From contig NZ_JAAOYM010000001.1 of assembly GCF_011761185.1 (NCBI RefSeq), positions 4,340,001-4,404,000 of the forward strand: a stretch of DNA of 64,000 bases, written 5' to 3'. Every line of letters starts with the position of its first letter. Positions within the stretch are counted from its first letter, which is position 1. A program made the translations under genes and the position numbers. Below the pieces are notes generated by a model, which saw nothing but the letters and a program-made list of their open reading frames with translations, was not told the DNA's origin and did no database searches. Source of the stretch: Saccharomonospora amisosensis. Lineage in GTDB: Bacteria; Actinomycetota; Actinomycetes; Mycobacteriales; Pseudonocardiaceae. This document shows positions 26,239-33,901 of the stretch, one piece after another.

Positions 26239-27340
26239 GCAGGTGCTGGCGTACCGCATCGCTAGCCACGGGTTGTCGCGCGAGCAGGACGATCCCACGA
26301 AGCTCGCCGTGTTCGACCTCGGCGTGCAGGACGCCACCGCCCGCGCCGCCGCGGAACTCGCGCTGGCGGCCCGGTTACCCACCGACCGGCCGGTGTCGCT
26401 GGTCGACGACGAACGATTCACCCTCGCCTGGTCGCACCGGGGTGCACCGCACTACCACCGGACCGAGGAACTCGCTTCGCTCATTCCCGCGCTGCTACCC
26501 GCGGACGACGCCGACACGCTGGCTCGCCTTTCGTGGCAGCGCAAGGAGGTCACCGGCGCGGGCATGCCCGCGACCGACGTGTTACTCACGGCCGCGCGTG
26601 CGATGCGTAAGGCGGTACGCACCACGATGACGAAGGGCGAGGCCAGTGCGGCGGTGACAAAGCTGGTGCCCGCCGCGTTGAGCCGGTGGTGCAGGCCGTG
26701 CCAGGCCACGCACATCCACGAGCAACTCATGCGGCTGGCGACCCCGCTGGCCGGTATCCGGCTTGTCGCTGGTGTCACCCCGGCGACCCTTGAGCCGTTG
26801 GCCGACCGGCCGCGCATACCGGTGGCCACGGACATCGAGCGCACGACGCGCGTCGTGGCGGACTACCTGCGGCTGCACGGCCCCGCGCTGCCAGCCGAGG
26901 CCGCTGGTTTCCTCGGCTCGACCCGCGCCACGGTCGCCGAGCGACTGTGGCCTTCGGACCTGGTCGAGGTGCGCCTCGACGGCAAGAAGCGCTACATCCC
27001 CGCCGACCGCGTTGCTGAGTTGGCGAACCCGCCAACGCCCGACATCGTGCGCCTGCTGCCGCCGTGGGACCCGTTCCTGCAGGCAAGGGACAGGGAGTTG
27101 CTCGTTCCGGACAAGGCGCACCGCAAGGAGTTCTGGAAGGTCATCGCAAACCCGGGCGCGTTGCTGGCGCACGGCGAGTTGGCGGGCACGTGGCGCACCA
27201 AGTCCGCAGGCAGGCGGTTTGAGGTGACCTTCACCGAGTTGCTGCGGCTGGGCACGGCCGCCCGCGCGGCGGCGGAGGAGGAGGCCGCACGGGTCGCGGC
27301 TGTCCGGGGTTACGCCGACCTGCGGGTGGTGTGGTCCTGA
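26219..27340 (+). CDS. Winged-helix DNA-binding protein (HTH_42/AlkZ-like)
   Basis: A 373-residue protein of the winged-helix family to which the AlkX/AlkZ DNA glycosylases belong. The N-terminus LDREQVLAYRIASHGLSREQ is the family entry. RVVADYLRLHGPALPAEAAGFLGSTRATVAERL near 215-247 is a winged helix, and LLPPWDPFLQARDRELLVPD near 278-297 is the conserved core. The glycosylase QxQ motif of AlkZ is not obvious, so lesion excision is uncertain. The GTG at 26219 lies inside the DUF3224 gene. The 3' end overlaps the convergent chelatase gene by 31 bases, apparently because the chelatase has been lengthened by a repeat. Confidence 0.75.
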   Translation: MLELDREQVLAYRIASHGLSREQDDPTKLAVFDLGVQDATARAAAELALAARLPTDRPVSLVDDERFTLAWSHRGAPHYHRTEELASLIPALLPADDADTLARLSWQRKEVTGAGMPATDVLLTAARAMRKAVRTTMTKGEASAAVTKLVPAALSRWCRPCQATHIHEQLMRLATPLAGIRLVAGVTPATLEPLADRPRIPVATDIERTTRVVADYLRLHGPALPAEAAGFLGSTRATVAERLWPSDLVEVRLDGKKRYIPADRVAELANPPTPDIVRLLPPWDPFLQARDRELLVPDKAHRKEFWKVIANPGALLAHGELAGTWRTKSAGRRFEVTFTELLRLGTAARAAAEEEAARVAAVRGYADLRVVWS

Positions 27341-28260
27341 GCGGCCGTGTGTGACCCGTCGTCGCGCTTCGGGCGGTCGTTCGCGAGCTGGGACGTGCCC
27401 AGGAGCGCAGAACTCGCGGGCAGGAGCGCAGAACTCGCGGGCAGGAGCGCAGAACTCGCGGGCAGGAGCGCAGAACTCGCGGGCAGGAGCGCAGAACTCG
27501 CGGGCAGGAGCGGGGGACTCGCGGGCAGGAGCGGGGGACTCGCGGGCAGGAGCGGGGGACTCGCGGGCAGGAGCGGGGGACTCGCGGGCAGGGCTTCGGC
27601 GTAGCGGCCCAGCACCAGGTCCGCCACCGCCGGGTGGTCGCCGAGCGGTGCCGCCACGACGTCGGCGCCGGCATCGGCGAGCCTTCGCTGGAACAGGCCG
27701 GGTGCCAGTAGCCACGACGCGACAGCGACCCGCCCGCCACCTCGGGCCGCGCGGCGAGCGGTGGCGACCGCGTCGGCCACCGTCGGGGTCGCCGTGGCGG
27801 CGTATCCCACACGTACCGGGGTGCCCAGTCGACCGGCGAGCGAGTCGGCGATCGAGTTCACCTCAGCCAGCGCCCGCTCGTCGCTCGACCCGGCCGCGGC
27901 GAGCACCACCGCGTCACCCTCGCGGTAACCCGCTTCGCGCAGCCGGTCGCGCACCGCGCCCAGCAGCACCGGCGCGGGACCGAACGGCCTGCTCACCGCC
28001 GTCCTCGGCCGCGAGCTGCGCGCCACCTGCGCGGGGATGTCGCTGCGAACGTGGTAACCGGCCGCAAGGAACGCCGGGACCACCACCGCGCGTTCCGGCA
28101 GGCTGCGCAGCCCGTCCAGTACTGCTGTCACATCCGGTTGGCGCACGTCGGCGAAGGCGACCCGCACCGCGACACCCCTGGCTCGCACGCGGGCGACGAG
28201 CCGCTCGATCACCCGTGCTCCCTCGGGATCGCGCGTGCCGTGAGCGACGAGCACGATCAC
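27310..28260 (-). CDS. Sirohydrochlorin chelatase-like (CbiX) with repeat-encoded C-terminal tail
   Basis: A 316-residue protein. Residues 1-222 form a two-half CbiX/SirB chelatase: LVAHGTRDPEG at 4-14 carries the first catalytic His, FLAAGYHVRSDIP near 80 the second, and AAAGSSDERA near 135 and SWLLAPGLF near 190 mirror them in the second half. It should insert iron (siroheme) or cobalt into sirohydrochlorin. From residue ~223 the chain is nine heptads, four PASPPLL then five PASSALL, followed by a 30-residue unrelated tail that reads into the neighbouring gene. Homologues normally end near LVLGRYAEAL. The GTG start overlaps the UROS-HTH stop (GTGA). Confidence 0.85.
   Translation of the reverse strand: MIVLVAHGTRDPEGARVIERLVARVRARGVAVRVAFADVRQPDVTAVLDGLRSLPERAVVVPAFLAAGYHVRSDIPAQVARSSRPRTAVSRPFGPAPVLLGAVRDRLREAGYREGDAVVLAAAGSSDERALAEVNSIADSLAGRLGTPVRVGYAATATPTVADAVATARRAARGGGRVAVASWLLAPGLFQRRLADAGADVVAAPLGDHPAVADLVLGRYAEALPASPPLLPASPPLLPASPPLLPASPPLLPASSALLPASSALLPASSALLPASSALLPASSALLGTSQLANDRPKRDDGSHTAAQDHTTRRSA
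27401..27589. repeat. Nine 21-bp tandem repeats in two variants (5 type A, 4 type B)
   Basis: The unit on the plus strand is AGGAGCGCAGAACTCGCGGGC (type A) or the same with GGGGG in place of GCAGA (type B). Five identical A units (27401-27505) are followed by four identical B units (27506-27589). The 21-base length keeps reading frame and all six frames are free of stops. The minus strand is translated as the C-terminal heptads of the CbiX-like protein. A second array of the same family is at 38442-38525. Confidence 0.95.
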
Positions 28261-29378
28261 CGCACCTCCGCCTCCCTCGGAGCCACGGCCAGCCGGTAAC
28301 CACGCTTGACCACGGTCTGCACCAGCCGTCCCTCGCCGAGCGAGGTGCGTAGCCTGCCGATGGCGGTCTCCACCGCGTGCTCCTCTCCCCCGCTGGGCAG
28401 CGCGGCGGTGAGTTCCCTGCGGGAGACCACCCTTCCGGGTCGCGCGGCCAGCGCCCGCAACACGGCCATCGGCGCGGGCGCCACGTCGCACAGTTCCCCG
28501 TCCACGACGGCGGCCTGGCCACGCAACTCGATCTGCCTGCCCGCCACGCACAACCGGGGGGAGCGAACGGTCAAGGTGTCGGCCAAGGTCCTGGCGAGCG
28601 CACCGATCCTGGCACGCTGCGGCTGCACGGTCGGGATACCCAGCGCGGCGAGCGGTGCCGCCGTGATGGGGCCGACGCAGGCGGCCACGGCCCTGGTGGA
28701 AAGCGCTTCGACAAGGGCGGGCTGCCTGCCGGTTCGCTTGGCCATGGCCAGCGTGCTCGCGGCGGCGGGTGCGCTGGTGAACGGCAGCGCGTCGACGGAG
28801 CCGTCGAGCACGGCGTCGATCAGCCGGTCCAGCGGGCCGGGGTCGGCAGGGCCGACCCAGCGGTACACCGCGATCTCCACCACCTCGGCACCGGCGGCGC
28901 GAAGCGACTCGACGAAGTACGGCAACGGCTCGCCGTGCAGTTGCACCGCTACCCGCTTACCCCGCACGCCGGAGTCAAGCAGGTGCTGCAACAGCTCGGC
29001 GTTGCTTTCCGAGGCGGGTGAGTACATCTCGGAAAGGCCCGCCGCCCGCACCGCACCCTTCGCCTTCGGCCCCCTGGTGAGCACGTCCGTACTCGCCAGC
29101 CGTCGCAGCAGCGCATCACCGAGGCCCCAGCCCTCCGCCGCCTCGATCCAGCCTCGGAAGCCGATGCCGGTGGTCGCTACCACGGCGTCGACTGGTTGCT
29201 CCAGCAACACCGTGGTGGCCCTGCGCAGTTCGGTGTCGTCGGCGAGTGGGACGATTCGGATCGCGGGCCCGTAGCGGACGGTGGCACCTTTGCGTACCAG
29301 CAACGCTCCCAGTTCGTCGGCGCGCCTTGCGGCCGTGATGCCGATCGAGAACCCGGCGAGGGGAAGGATGGCGGTCAC
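28257..29378 (-). CDS. Uroporphyrinogen-III synthase fused to OmpR-type winged helix
   Basis: A 373-residue fusion. Residues 1-265 are HemD-like (GFSIGITAARRADEL, TTGIGFRGW, RGPKAKGAVRAAGLS, FTSAPA, CVGPITAAPLAALGI). Residues ~270-373 are a Trans_reg_C winged helix (VVDGELCDVAPAPMAVLRALAARPGRVVSRREL, HAVETAIGRLRTSLGEGRLVQTVVKRGYRLAV). The same architecture occurs in M. tuberculosis Rv0260c, also beside nitrate/nitrite genes. It sits inside the nirBD operon with ATGA overlap to nirD and GTGA overlap to cbiX. It may both make tetrapyrrole for siroheme and bind DNA; dual function is an inference. Confidence 0.88.
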   Translation of the reverse strand: MTAILPLAGFSIGITAARRADELGALLVRKGATVRYGPAIRIVPLADDTELRRATTVLLEQPVDAVVATTGIGFRGWIEAAEGWGLGDALLRRLASTDVLTRGPKAKGAVRAAGLSEMYSPASESNAELLQHLLDSGVRGKRVAVQLHGEPLPYFVESLRAAGAEVVEIAVYRWVGPADPGPLDRLIDAVLDGSVDALPFTSAPAAASTLAMAKRTGRQPALVEALSTRAVAACVGPITAAPLAALGIPTVQPQRARIGALARTLADTLTVRSPRLCVAGRQIELRGQAAVVDGELCDVAPAPMAVLRALAARPGRVVSRRELTAALPSGGEEHAVETAIGRLRTSLGEGRLVQTVVKRGYRLAVAPREAEVR

Positions 29379-29719
29379 GGCGAGCCCACGTGCACGACAC
29401 CGTCGGCCACCCTGACCGGGTAGGTGCGCACGCGCACGTGCTCGTCATCGATGCAGACCCCGTCGCGCAGGCCGAAGCGCTGCTTGTAGATCGGCGACGC
29501 CACGACGGGCACCCCGCCGCTGTCGCCAACGATGCCGCGGGAAAGCACGGCCGCTCCGCTGAAGGGGTCCTGATTGGACAGCGCGTAGAACTCGTCGTCC
29601 TCCGTGCGGAAGACGGCAACCTGCTCGCCACCCGGTAGCAGCGCGGCCACCCCGTAGGCAGGCGGCACCGAATCCGATTCGCACACCGCCACCCAGGTCT
29701 GCTCCGCCATCGCGGTCAT
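29375..29719 (-). CDS. nirD: Nitrite reductase small subunit NirD
   Basis: A 114-residue Rieske-fold protein without the [2Fe-2S] cysteine and histidine ligands, as is normal for NirD of NADH nitrite reductases. Family features are WVAVCESDSVPPAYGVAALLPGGEQVAVFR at the start, FYALSNQDPFSGAAVLSRGIVGD in the middle, and VASPIYKQRFGLRDGVCIDD then VRTYPVRVADGVVHV at the end. It binds NirB in the cytosol and completes the ammonium-forming nitrite reductase. ATGA overlaps join it to both nirB upstream and the UROS-HTH gene downstream. Confidence 0.93.
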   Translation of the reverse strand: MTAMAEQTWVAVCESDSVPPAYGVAALLPGGEQVAVFRTEDDEFYALSNQDPFSGAAVLSRGIVGDSGGVPVVASPIYKQRFGLRDGVCIDDEHVRVRTYPVRVADGVVHVGSP

Positions 29720-32229
29720 CGACTCACCTCCGGCACTCCCAGCAACACAGGAACCTTCTGCTCCCGCTCGACACGGAACGAAACCGTCGGATCGGGAACC
29801 CCGGGCGCGTTAACGAACGTCGTGAACCGCGCCAGCTTCTCCGGATCCTCCAGTACGCCCTTCCACTCGTCGGCGTAGTTGGCCACATGCTGCGCCATCG
29901 CCTCCTCCAGTTCGGCACAGATGCCGAGGCTGTCGTCGACGATCACCGCGCGCAGGTGGTCGAGCCCGCCCTCCAACTCCTCCAGCCACGAAGCCGTCCG
30001 CTGCAACCGGTCAGCGGTGCGCACGTAGAACATCAGGAACCGGTCGATGATCCGCACCAGCGTCTCGGTGTCCACGTCGGACACCAGCAGGTCGGCGTGG
30101 CGAGGCAGCGCACCGCCGTTGCCGCCGACGTAGAGGTTCCAGCCGTGCTCTGTGGCGATCACGCCGAAGTCCTTGCTGCGCGCCTCGGCGCACTCCCGCG
30201 CGCAACCCGACACGGCGGACTTCAGCTTGTGCGGCGAACGCAACCCCCGGTAGCGCAGTTCCAGCTCCACCGCCAACCCCACGCTGTCCTGCTGCCCGTA
30301 GCGGCACCAGGTGGTGCCAACGCACGACTTCACCGTGCGCAGCGCCTTCCCGTAGGCGTGCCCGGACTCGAAACCCGCGTCCACCAGCCGTCGCCAGATC
30401 CTGGGAAGCTGTTCCACGGTGGCGCCGAACATGTCGATCCGCTGCGCACCGGTGATTTTGGTGTAGAGGCCGAACTCCTTGGCCACCTCGCCGATCACGA
30501 TGAGCTTGTCCGGGGTGATCTCCCCGCCGGGGATTCGCGGCACCACCGAGTAGGTGCCGTTGCGCTGCATGTTGGCGAGAAAGTGGTCGTTGGTGTCCTG
30601 CAAGGTGGCCTGCTCGCCCGCGAGGATGTGCCCGTTTCCGAGTGCGGCCAGGATGGAGGCGACGGCGGGCTTGCACACCGCGCAACCTCTGCCCTTGCCG
30701 TATCTGGCTATCAGCTCGCTGAACGCGGTGATCCGGGTGGCCCGGACGATCTCGAACAACTCCGCTCGCGATTGCGGGAAGTGCTCGCACATCGCCTTGG
30801 ACTGCTCGACCCCGCACGCGGCAAGCAGCTTGCCCAGCATGGGTACGCACGATCCGCAGGAAGTCCCCGCCTTGGTGCAGCCCTTGAGCTTCGCGACGCT
30901 GTCGCAGCCCTGCTCCGTCACCGCGCTCGTGATGTCATCCTTGGTGACGGCATTGCACGAGCAGATCTGCGCCTGCGGTGGCAGCGCATCCACACCCACA
31001 GCGGCGCCGCCGCCCTCCGGCGCGAGGATGGCGGCGGGCTCCGCCGGAAGCTCGCTGCCCACCAGCGGGCGCAACAGGTTGTACTCAGAGGCGTCGCCGA
31101 CGAGCACACCGCCGAGCAGGGTTCGCGCATCGTCGGACACCACCAGCTTCTTGTAGGTGCCAGCGACCGCGTCGTTGAACACCACCTCGAGCGCGCCCTC
31201 CGTGTTGGCGTGCGCGTCACCGAAACTGGCGACGTCCACGCCCATGAGCTTCAGCTTCGTCGAGGTGTCGGCGCCGGGAAAAGAGGCCTGCGCTCCGAGC
31301 AGGGTGGCCGCGGCCACCTCCGCCATCGAGTAGCCGGGTGCGACCAGGCCGTACACCTTGCCCTGTAGCGCGGCACACTCCCCGATCGCGTAGATGTCCT
31401 GGTCGCTGGTGCGGCAGGTCTCGTCCACCAGCGCGCCGCCGCGTTCGCCCAGTTCAAGGCCGCACTGCCTGGCGAGGTCGTCGCGGGGGCGCACGCCCGC
31501 GGAGAAGACCACGAGGTCGACGTCCAACTCGGTGCCGTTGCCGAGCTTGGCGCACAACCGGCCCCGGTCGGCCTCGATGGCATCCGTGGACGTGCCGGTG
31601 TGCACGGTGACGTCGAGTTCGGTGATGAGCCTGCGCAGCAGGCTGCCGCCGCCCTCGTCCACCTGCAACGGCATCAGCCGGGGCGCCATCTCCACCACGT
31701 GCGGCGAAAGGCCCATGTCACGCAGCGCTTTGGCCGCCTCGAGCCCGAGCAGACCCCCGCCCACCACCGCGGCGGCGGGGCGGCCCTTGCCTTCTCGGGC
31801 GCTTCGCACCGCGGCCCTGATCTCGTCGAGGTCTTCGATGGTGCGGTACACGAAACAGCCGGGCAGGTCGTGGCCGGGTACCGGTGGCACGAACGGCCGC
31901 GAGCCGGTGGCGAGCACGAGGGCGTCGTAGTCCTGGGTGAACCCGCCAGCTGTCGACACTCGCTTGCGCTTCCTGTCGATCCCGATCACGGGATCACCCA
32001 GCCGCAACTCGACGGCGTCGTCACCGGCGTAGTCGGCACCAGGCAGCGCGAGCGCATCAGGGTCCCAAGTGTCTACATAGGACGTCAGTCCGACGCGGTC
32101 GTACGCGGGCCGGGATTCCTCCGCGAGCACCACGATCCGCCATGTCGCGTCGACGTCCTCGGCTCGGAGGGCCTCCACCAACCGGTGAGCGACCATTCCG
32201 TGCCCGACGACCACCAACGTTCGACTCAT
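29716..32229 (-). CDS. nirB: NAD(P)H nitrite reductase large subunit NirB
   Basis: An 837-residue siroheme enzyme reducing nitrite to ammonium. Domains in order: FAD-binding pyridine-nucleotide oxidoreductase (VVVGHGMVAHRLVEAL at the start, VVGGGLLGLEAAKAL near 157, IYAIGECA near 280), a BFD-like [2Fe-2S] domain near 420-480 (CSCNAVTKDD, GTSCGSC), a ferredoxin-like half, and the siroheme/4Fe-4S domain. The last has CVGTTWC near 634-640 and SGCAREC near 674-679, the C-x5-C / C-x3-C pattern. It is cytosolic. A GlnR-like half-site pair lies about 70-85 bases upstream. The operon order is nirB-nirD-UROS/HTH-cbiX with overlapping ends throughout. Confidence 0.95.
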   Translation of the reverse strand: MSRTLVVVGHGMVAHRLVEALRAEDVDATWRIVVLAEESRPAYDRVGLTSYVDTWDPDALALPGADYAGDDAVELRLGDPVIGIDRKRKRVSTAGGFTQDYDALVLATGSRPFVPPVPGHDLPGCFVYRTIEDLDEIRAAVRSAREGKGRPAAAVVGGGLLGLEAAKALRDMGLSPHVVEMAPRLMPLQVDEGGGSLLRRLITELDVTVHTGTSTDAIEADRGRLCAKLGNGTELDVDLVVFSAGVRPRDDLARQCGLELGERGGALVDETCRTSDQDIYAIGECAALQGKVYGLVAPGYSMAEVAAATLLGAQASFPGADTSTKLKLMGVDVASFGDAHANTEGALEVVFNDAVAGTYKKLVVSDDARTLLGGVLVGDASEYNLLRPLVGSELPAEPAAILAPEGGGAAVGVDALPPQAQICSCNAVTKDDITSAVTEQGCDSVAKLKGCTKAGTSCGSCVPMLGKLLAACGVEQSKAMCEHFPQSRAELFEIVRATRITAFSELIARYGKGRGCAVCKPAVASILAALGNGHILAGEQATLQDTNDHFLANMQRNGTYSVVPRIPGGEITPDKLIVIGEVAKEFGLYTKITGAQRIDMFGATVEQLPRIWRRLVDAGFESGHAYGKALRTVKSCVGTTWCRYGQQDSVGLAVELELRYRGLRSPHKLKSAVSGCARECAEARSKDFGVIATEHGWNLYVGGNGGALPRHADLLVSDVDTETLVRIIDRFLMFYVRTADRLQRTASWLEELEGGLDHLRAVIVDDSLGICAELEEAMAQHVANYADEWKGVLEDPEKLARFTTFVNAPGVPDPTVSFRVEREQKVPVLLGVPEVSR

Positions 32230-32297
32230 CGACCAACCTCCGTTTGAAGAACTGCCCTCATGCTCGCTACGAGCCGTGTCCGCCCCGCTTCAACGGC

Positions 32298-32313
32298 GTT
32301 GCGACGGTGTTAC
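32298..32313 (-). promoter_or_regulatory. Possible GlnR box upstream of nirB
   Basis: On the nirB strand GTAAC-n6-GCAAC occurs 69-84 bases before the ATG. The actinobacterial GlnR consensus is GTnAC-n6-GaAAC, so there is one mismatch. GlnR commonly activates nir and nas genes in actinomycetes, but a single short box is weak evidence. The rest of the 131-base gap to narK shows nothing clear. Confidence 0.4.
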
Positions 32314-32360
32314 CGAAAACTCCCTTCGCAGGTCAGGGCCTGTGTGCGGGGAGAGGGCGG

Positions 32361-33755
32361 TCACACCCTCGCGTAGGCAAGGCTCGGTGATCGGCGTGTG
32401 GCGAAGCTCTTGCGCAGGTAGAACCACCAGGTCGTGGCGACGCAGACCGCGTAGAAGGCCAGGATCGCGACCAGCGCGGAACTGATGCTGTTGTCCGCGC
32501 CTTCCAACGAGAACTTGAACACCAGGTTGACGAGCACCCCGCCGAACGCGCCGATGGCGCCGCACACCCCCACCACGGCGGCTGCCTGCCGCTTCGCGGA
32601 CCTGGTCACCGAATCGGCGTCCTCGCCGCTGCCATCGGCCTGGCTTTTTGCCTCCGCTGAGAAGATCATCGGGATCATCCGGTAAGTCGAGCCGTTTCCG
32701 ATTCCAGTGAGCACGAACAGCGTGATGAACGACGTGAAGAACAGCGGGAAGCTGTGCTGCGCCACACTCACCAGCACCCCCACGGTGCCCGCGACGAGTC
32801 CGACGAAGTTCCACAGCGTCACCCGCGCACCGCCGATCCGGTCCGAAAGCCACCCCCCGAACGGCCGGGTGATCGAGCCGATGGCGGCGCCGAGGAACGC
32901 CAGCGACACGAAGCCGCCGTACTCGGTGAAGCTGAGCTTGATAAGCGTGGGGAAGGCGAACGAATAGCCGATGAACGATCCGAACGTTCCGATGTAGAGA
33001 AACGACATCACCCAGGTGTGCTTGTTCCTCATCGCTATCCGGTAGGAACGACCGTCCGGCTTCGCGGAGGTGATGCTGTCCATGAACAGCCAGGCGAACG
33101 CGGCGGAGAGCACGACGACCGGCATCCACATCAGCGCCGCGTAGCCGAGGTTGATCCCGGTGCCCGCGCTGATCACGATCGGCACCAGCAGTTGCGTCAC
33201 CGCGACGCCCAGATTGCCGCCCGCGGCGTTGAGTCCGAGCGCGAGACCCTTCTTGCCTTCGGGGAAGAAGAACGAAATGTTGGCCATCGACGAGGAGAAG
33301 TTGCCGCCACCGAATCCCATCGCTGCCGCCGTGAGCAGGAAGAACCAGTACGGCGTCGAGTCGTTCGTGACCGCGTAGAGCAGCATCACGCACGGGATCA
33401 TGAGCAGTGACGAGCTCACCGTCGTCCATGCCCTGCCACCGAACCGAGGAATGGCGAACGTGTACGGCACCCGCAACGTGGAGCCGACGAGGTTGGGAAC
33501 GATCAGGAGCCAGAACGTCTGGCCGACACCGAAGTCGTAGCCGATCGTGGGTAGGTTCACCACCACGATGCTCATCAGCACCCACACGTTGAAGCCGACG
33601 TGCTCGGAGAAGATCGAGAAGACGAGGTTCTTCCACGCCGTTCGCTTTCCCGTGGTCCGCCAGAACCGGTCGTCCTCCGGCTCCCAGTAATCGATCCACC
33701 TACCCCGGCGACTGCCGCGTCCCTGATCGGCGTGGTTCTCGGCCAAGACGGTCAT
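32361..33755 (-). CDS. narK: Nitrate/nitrite transporter of NarK type (MFS)
   Basis: A 464-residue major-facilitator protein with twelve predicted helices and a longer cytosolic loop near 220-245. MGFGGGNFSSSMANISFFFPEGKKGLALGLNAAGGNLG near 150-187 is the first nitrate signature; TGIGNGSTYRMIPMIF near 350-365 is the second. These Gly-rich motifs define the nitrate/nitrite porter family. RVPYTFAIPRFGGR near 95 contains one of the substrate arginines. It should bring nitrate in (or exchange it for nitrite). A strong AAAGGAGAG ribosome site precedes the ATG. It lies between the nasA-nasB pair and nirBD, on the same strand, in keeping with assimilation. Confidence 0.92.
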   Translation of the reverse strand: MTVLAENHADQGRGSRRGRWIDYWEPEDDRFWRTTGKRTAWKNLVFSIFSEHVGFNVWVLMSIVVVNLPTIGYDFGVGQTFWLLIVPNLVGSTLRVPYTFAIPRFGGRAWTTVSSSLLMIPCVMLLYAVTNDSTPYWFFLLTAAAMGFGGGNFSSSMANISFFFPEGKKGLALGLNAAGGNLGVAVTQLLVPIVISAGTGINLGYAALMWMPVVVLSAAFAWLFMDSITSAKPDGRSYRIAMRNKHTWVMSFLYIGTFGSFIGYSFAFPTLIKLSFTEYGGFVSLAFLGAAIGSITRPFGGWLSDRIGGARVTLWNFVGLVAGTVGVLVSVAQHSFPLFFTSFITLFVLTGIGNGSTYRMIPMIFSAEAKSQADGSGEDADSVTRSAKRQAAAVVGVCGAIGAFGGVLVNLVFKFSLEGADNSISSALVAILAFYAVCVATTWWFYLRKSFATRRSPSLAYARV

Positions 33756-33768
33756 GAATCTCTCCTTT

Positions 33769-33866
33769 TACACAGGGGTCAGCCGCCGGAAATCACGGTA
33801 GGCAGCTCGCGTTGCCCTGAAGGTTCCCTCGGATCGCTGTGGTGCTAATTCCCGTTCACACAGGGG
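33769..33866. other. Upstream region of narK with two ACACAGGGG copies
   Basis: TACACAGGGG (33769-33778, next to the narK ribosome site) and CACACAGGGG (33857-33866) are direct repeats 88 bases apart. The second is flanked by ATTCCC and GGGAAT, forming a 6-bp inverted repeat. These are the only patterns seen in the 146 bases between narK and the flavoprotein gene; their role is unknown and no GlnR box was found. Confidence 0.3.
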
Positions 33867-33901
33867 AATCGAGGTTGTGAGTTCGAACGCCCGCGTTGGT
33901 T

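Noticed and set aside
27401-27589. CRISPR array
   Set aside because: Units are contiguous with no spacers, and no cas genes are nearby.
27347-27604. Plus-strand 85-codon ORF across the 21-bp repeats
   Set aside because: It exists only because the repeat unit lacks stops in every frame; the minus strand continues a recognisable chelatase.
33756-33901. GlnR box upstream of narK
   Set aside because: No GTnAC-n6-GaAAC pair with fewer than two mismatches was found on either strand.
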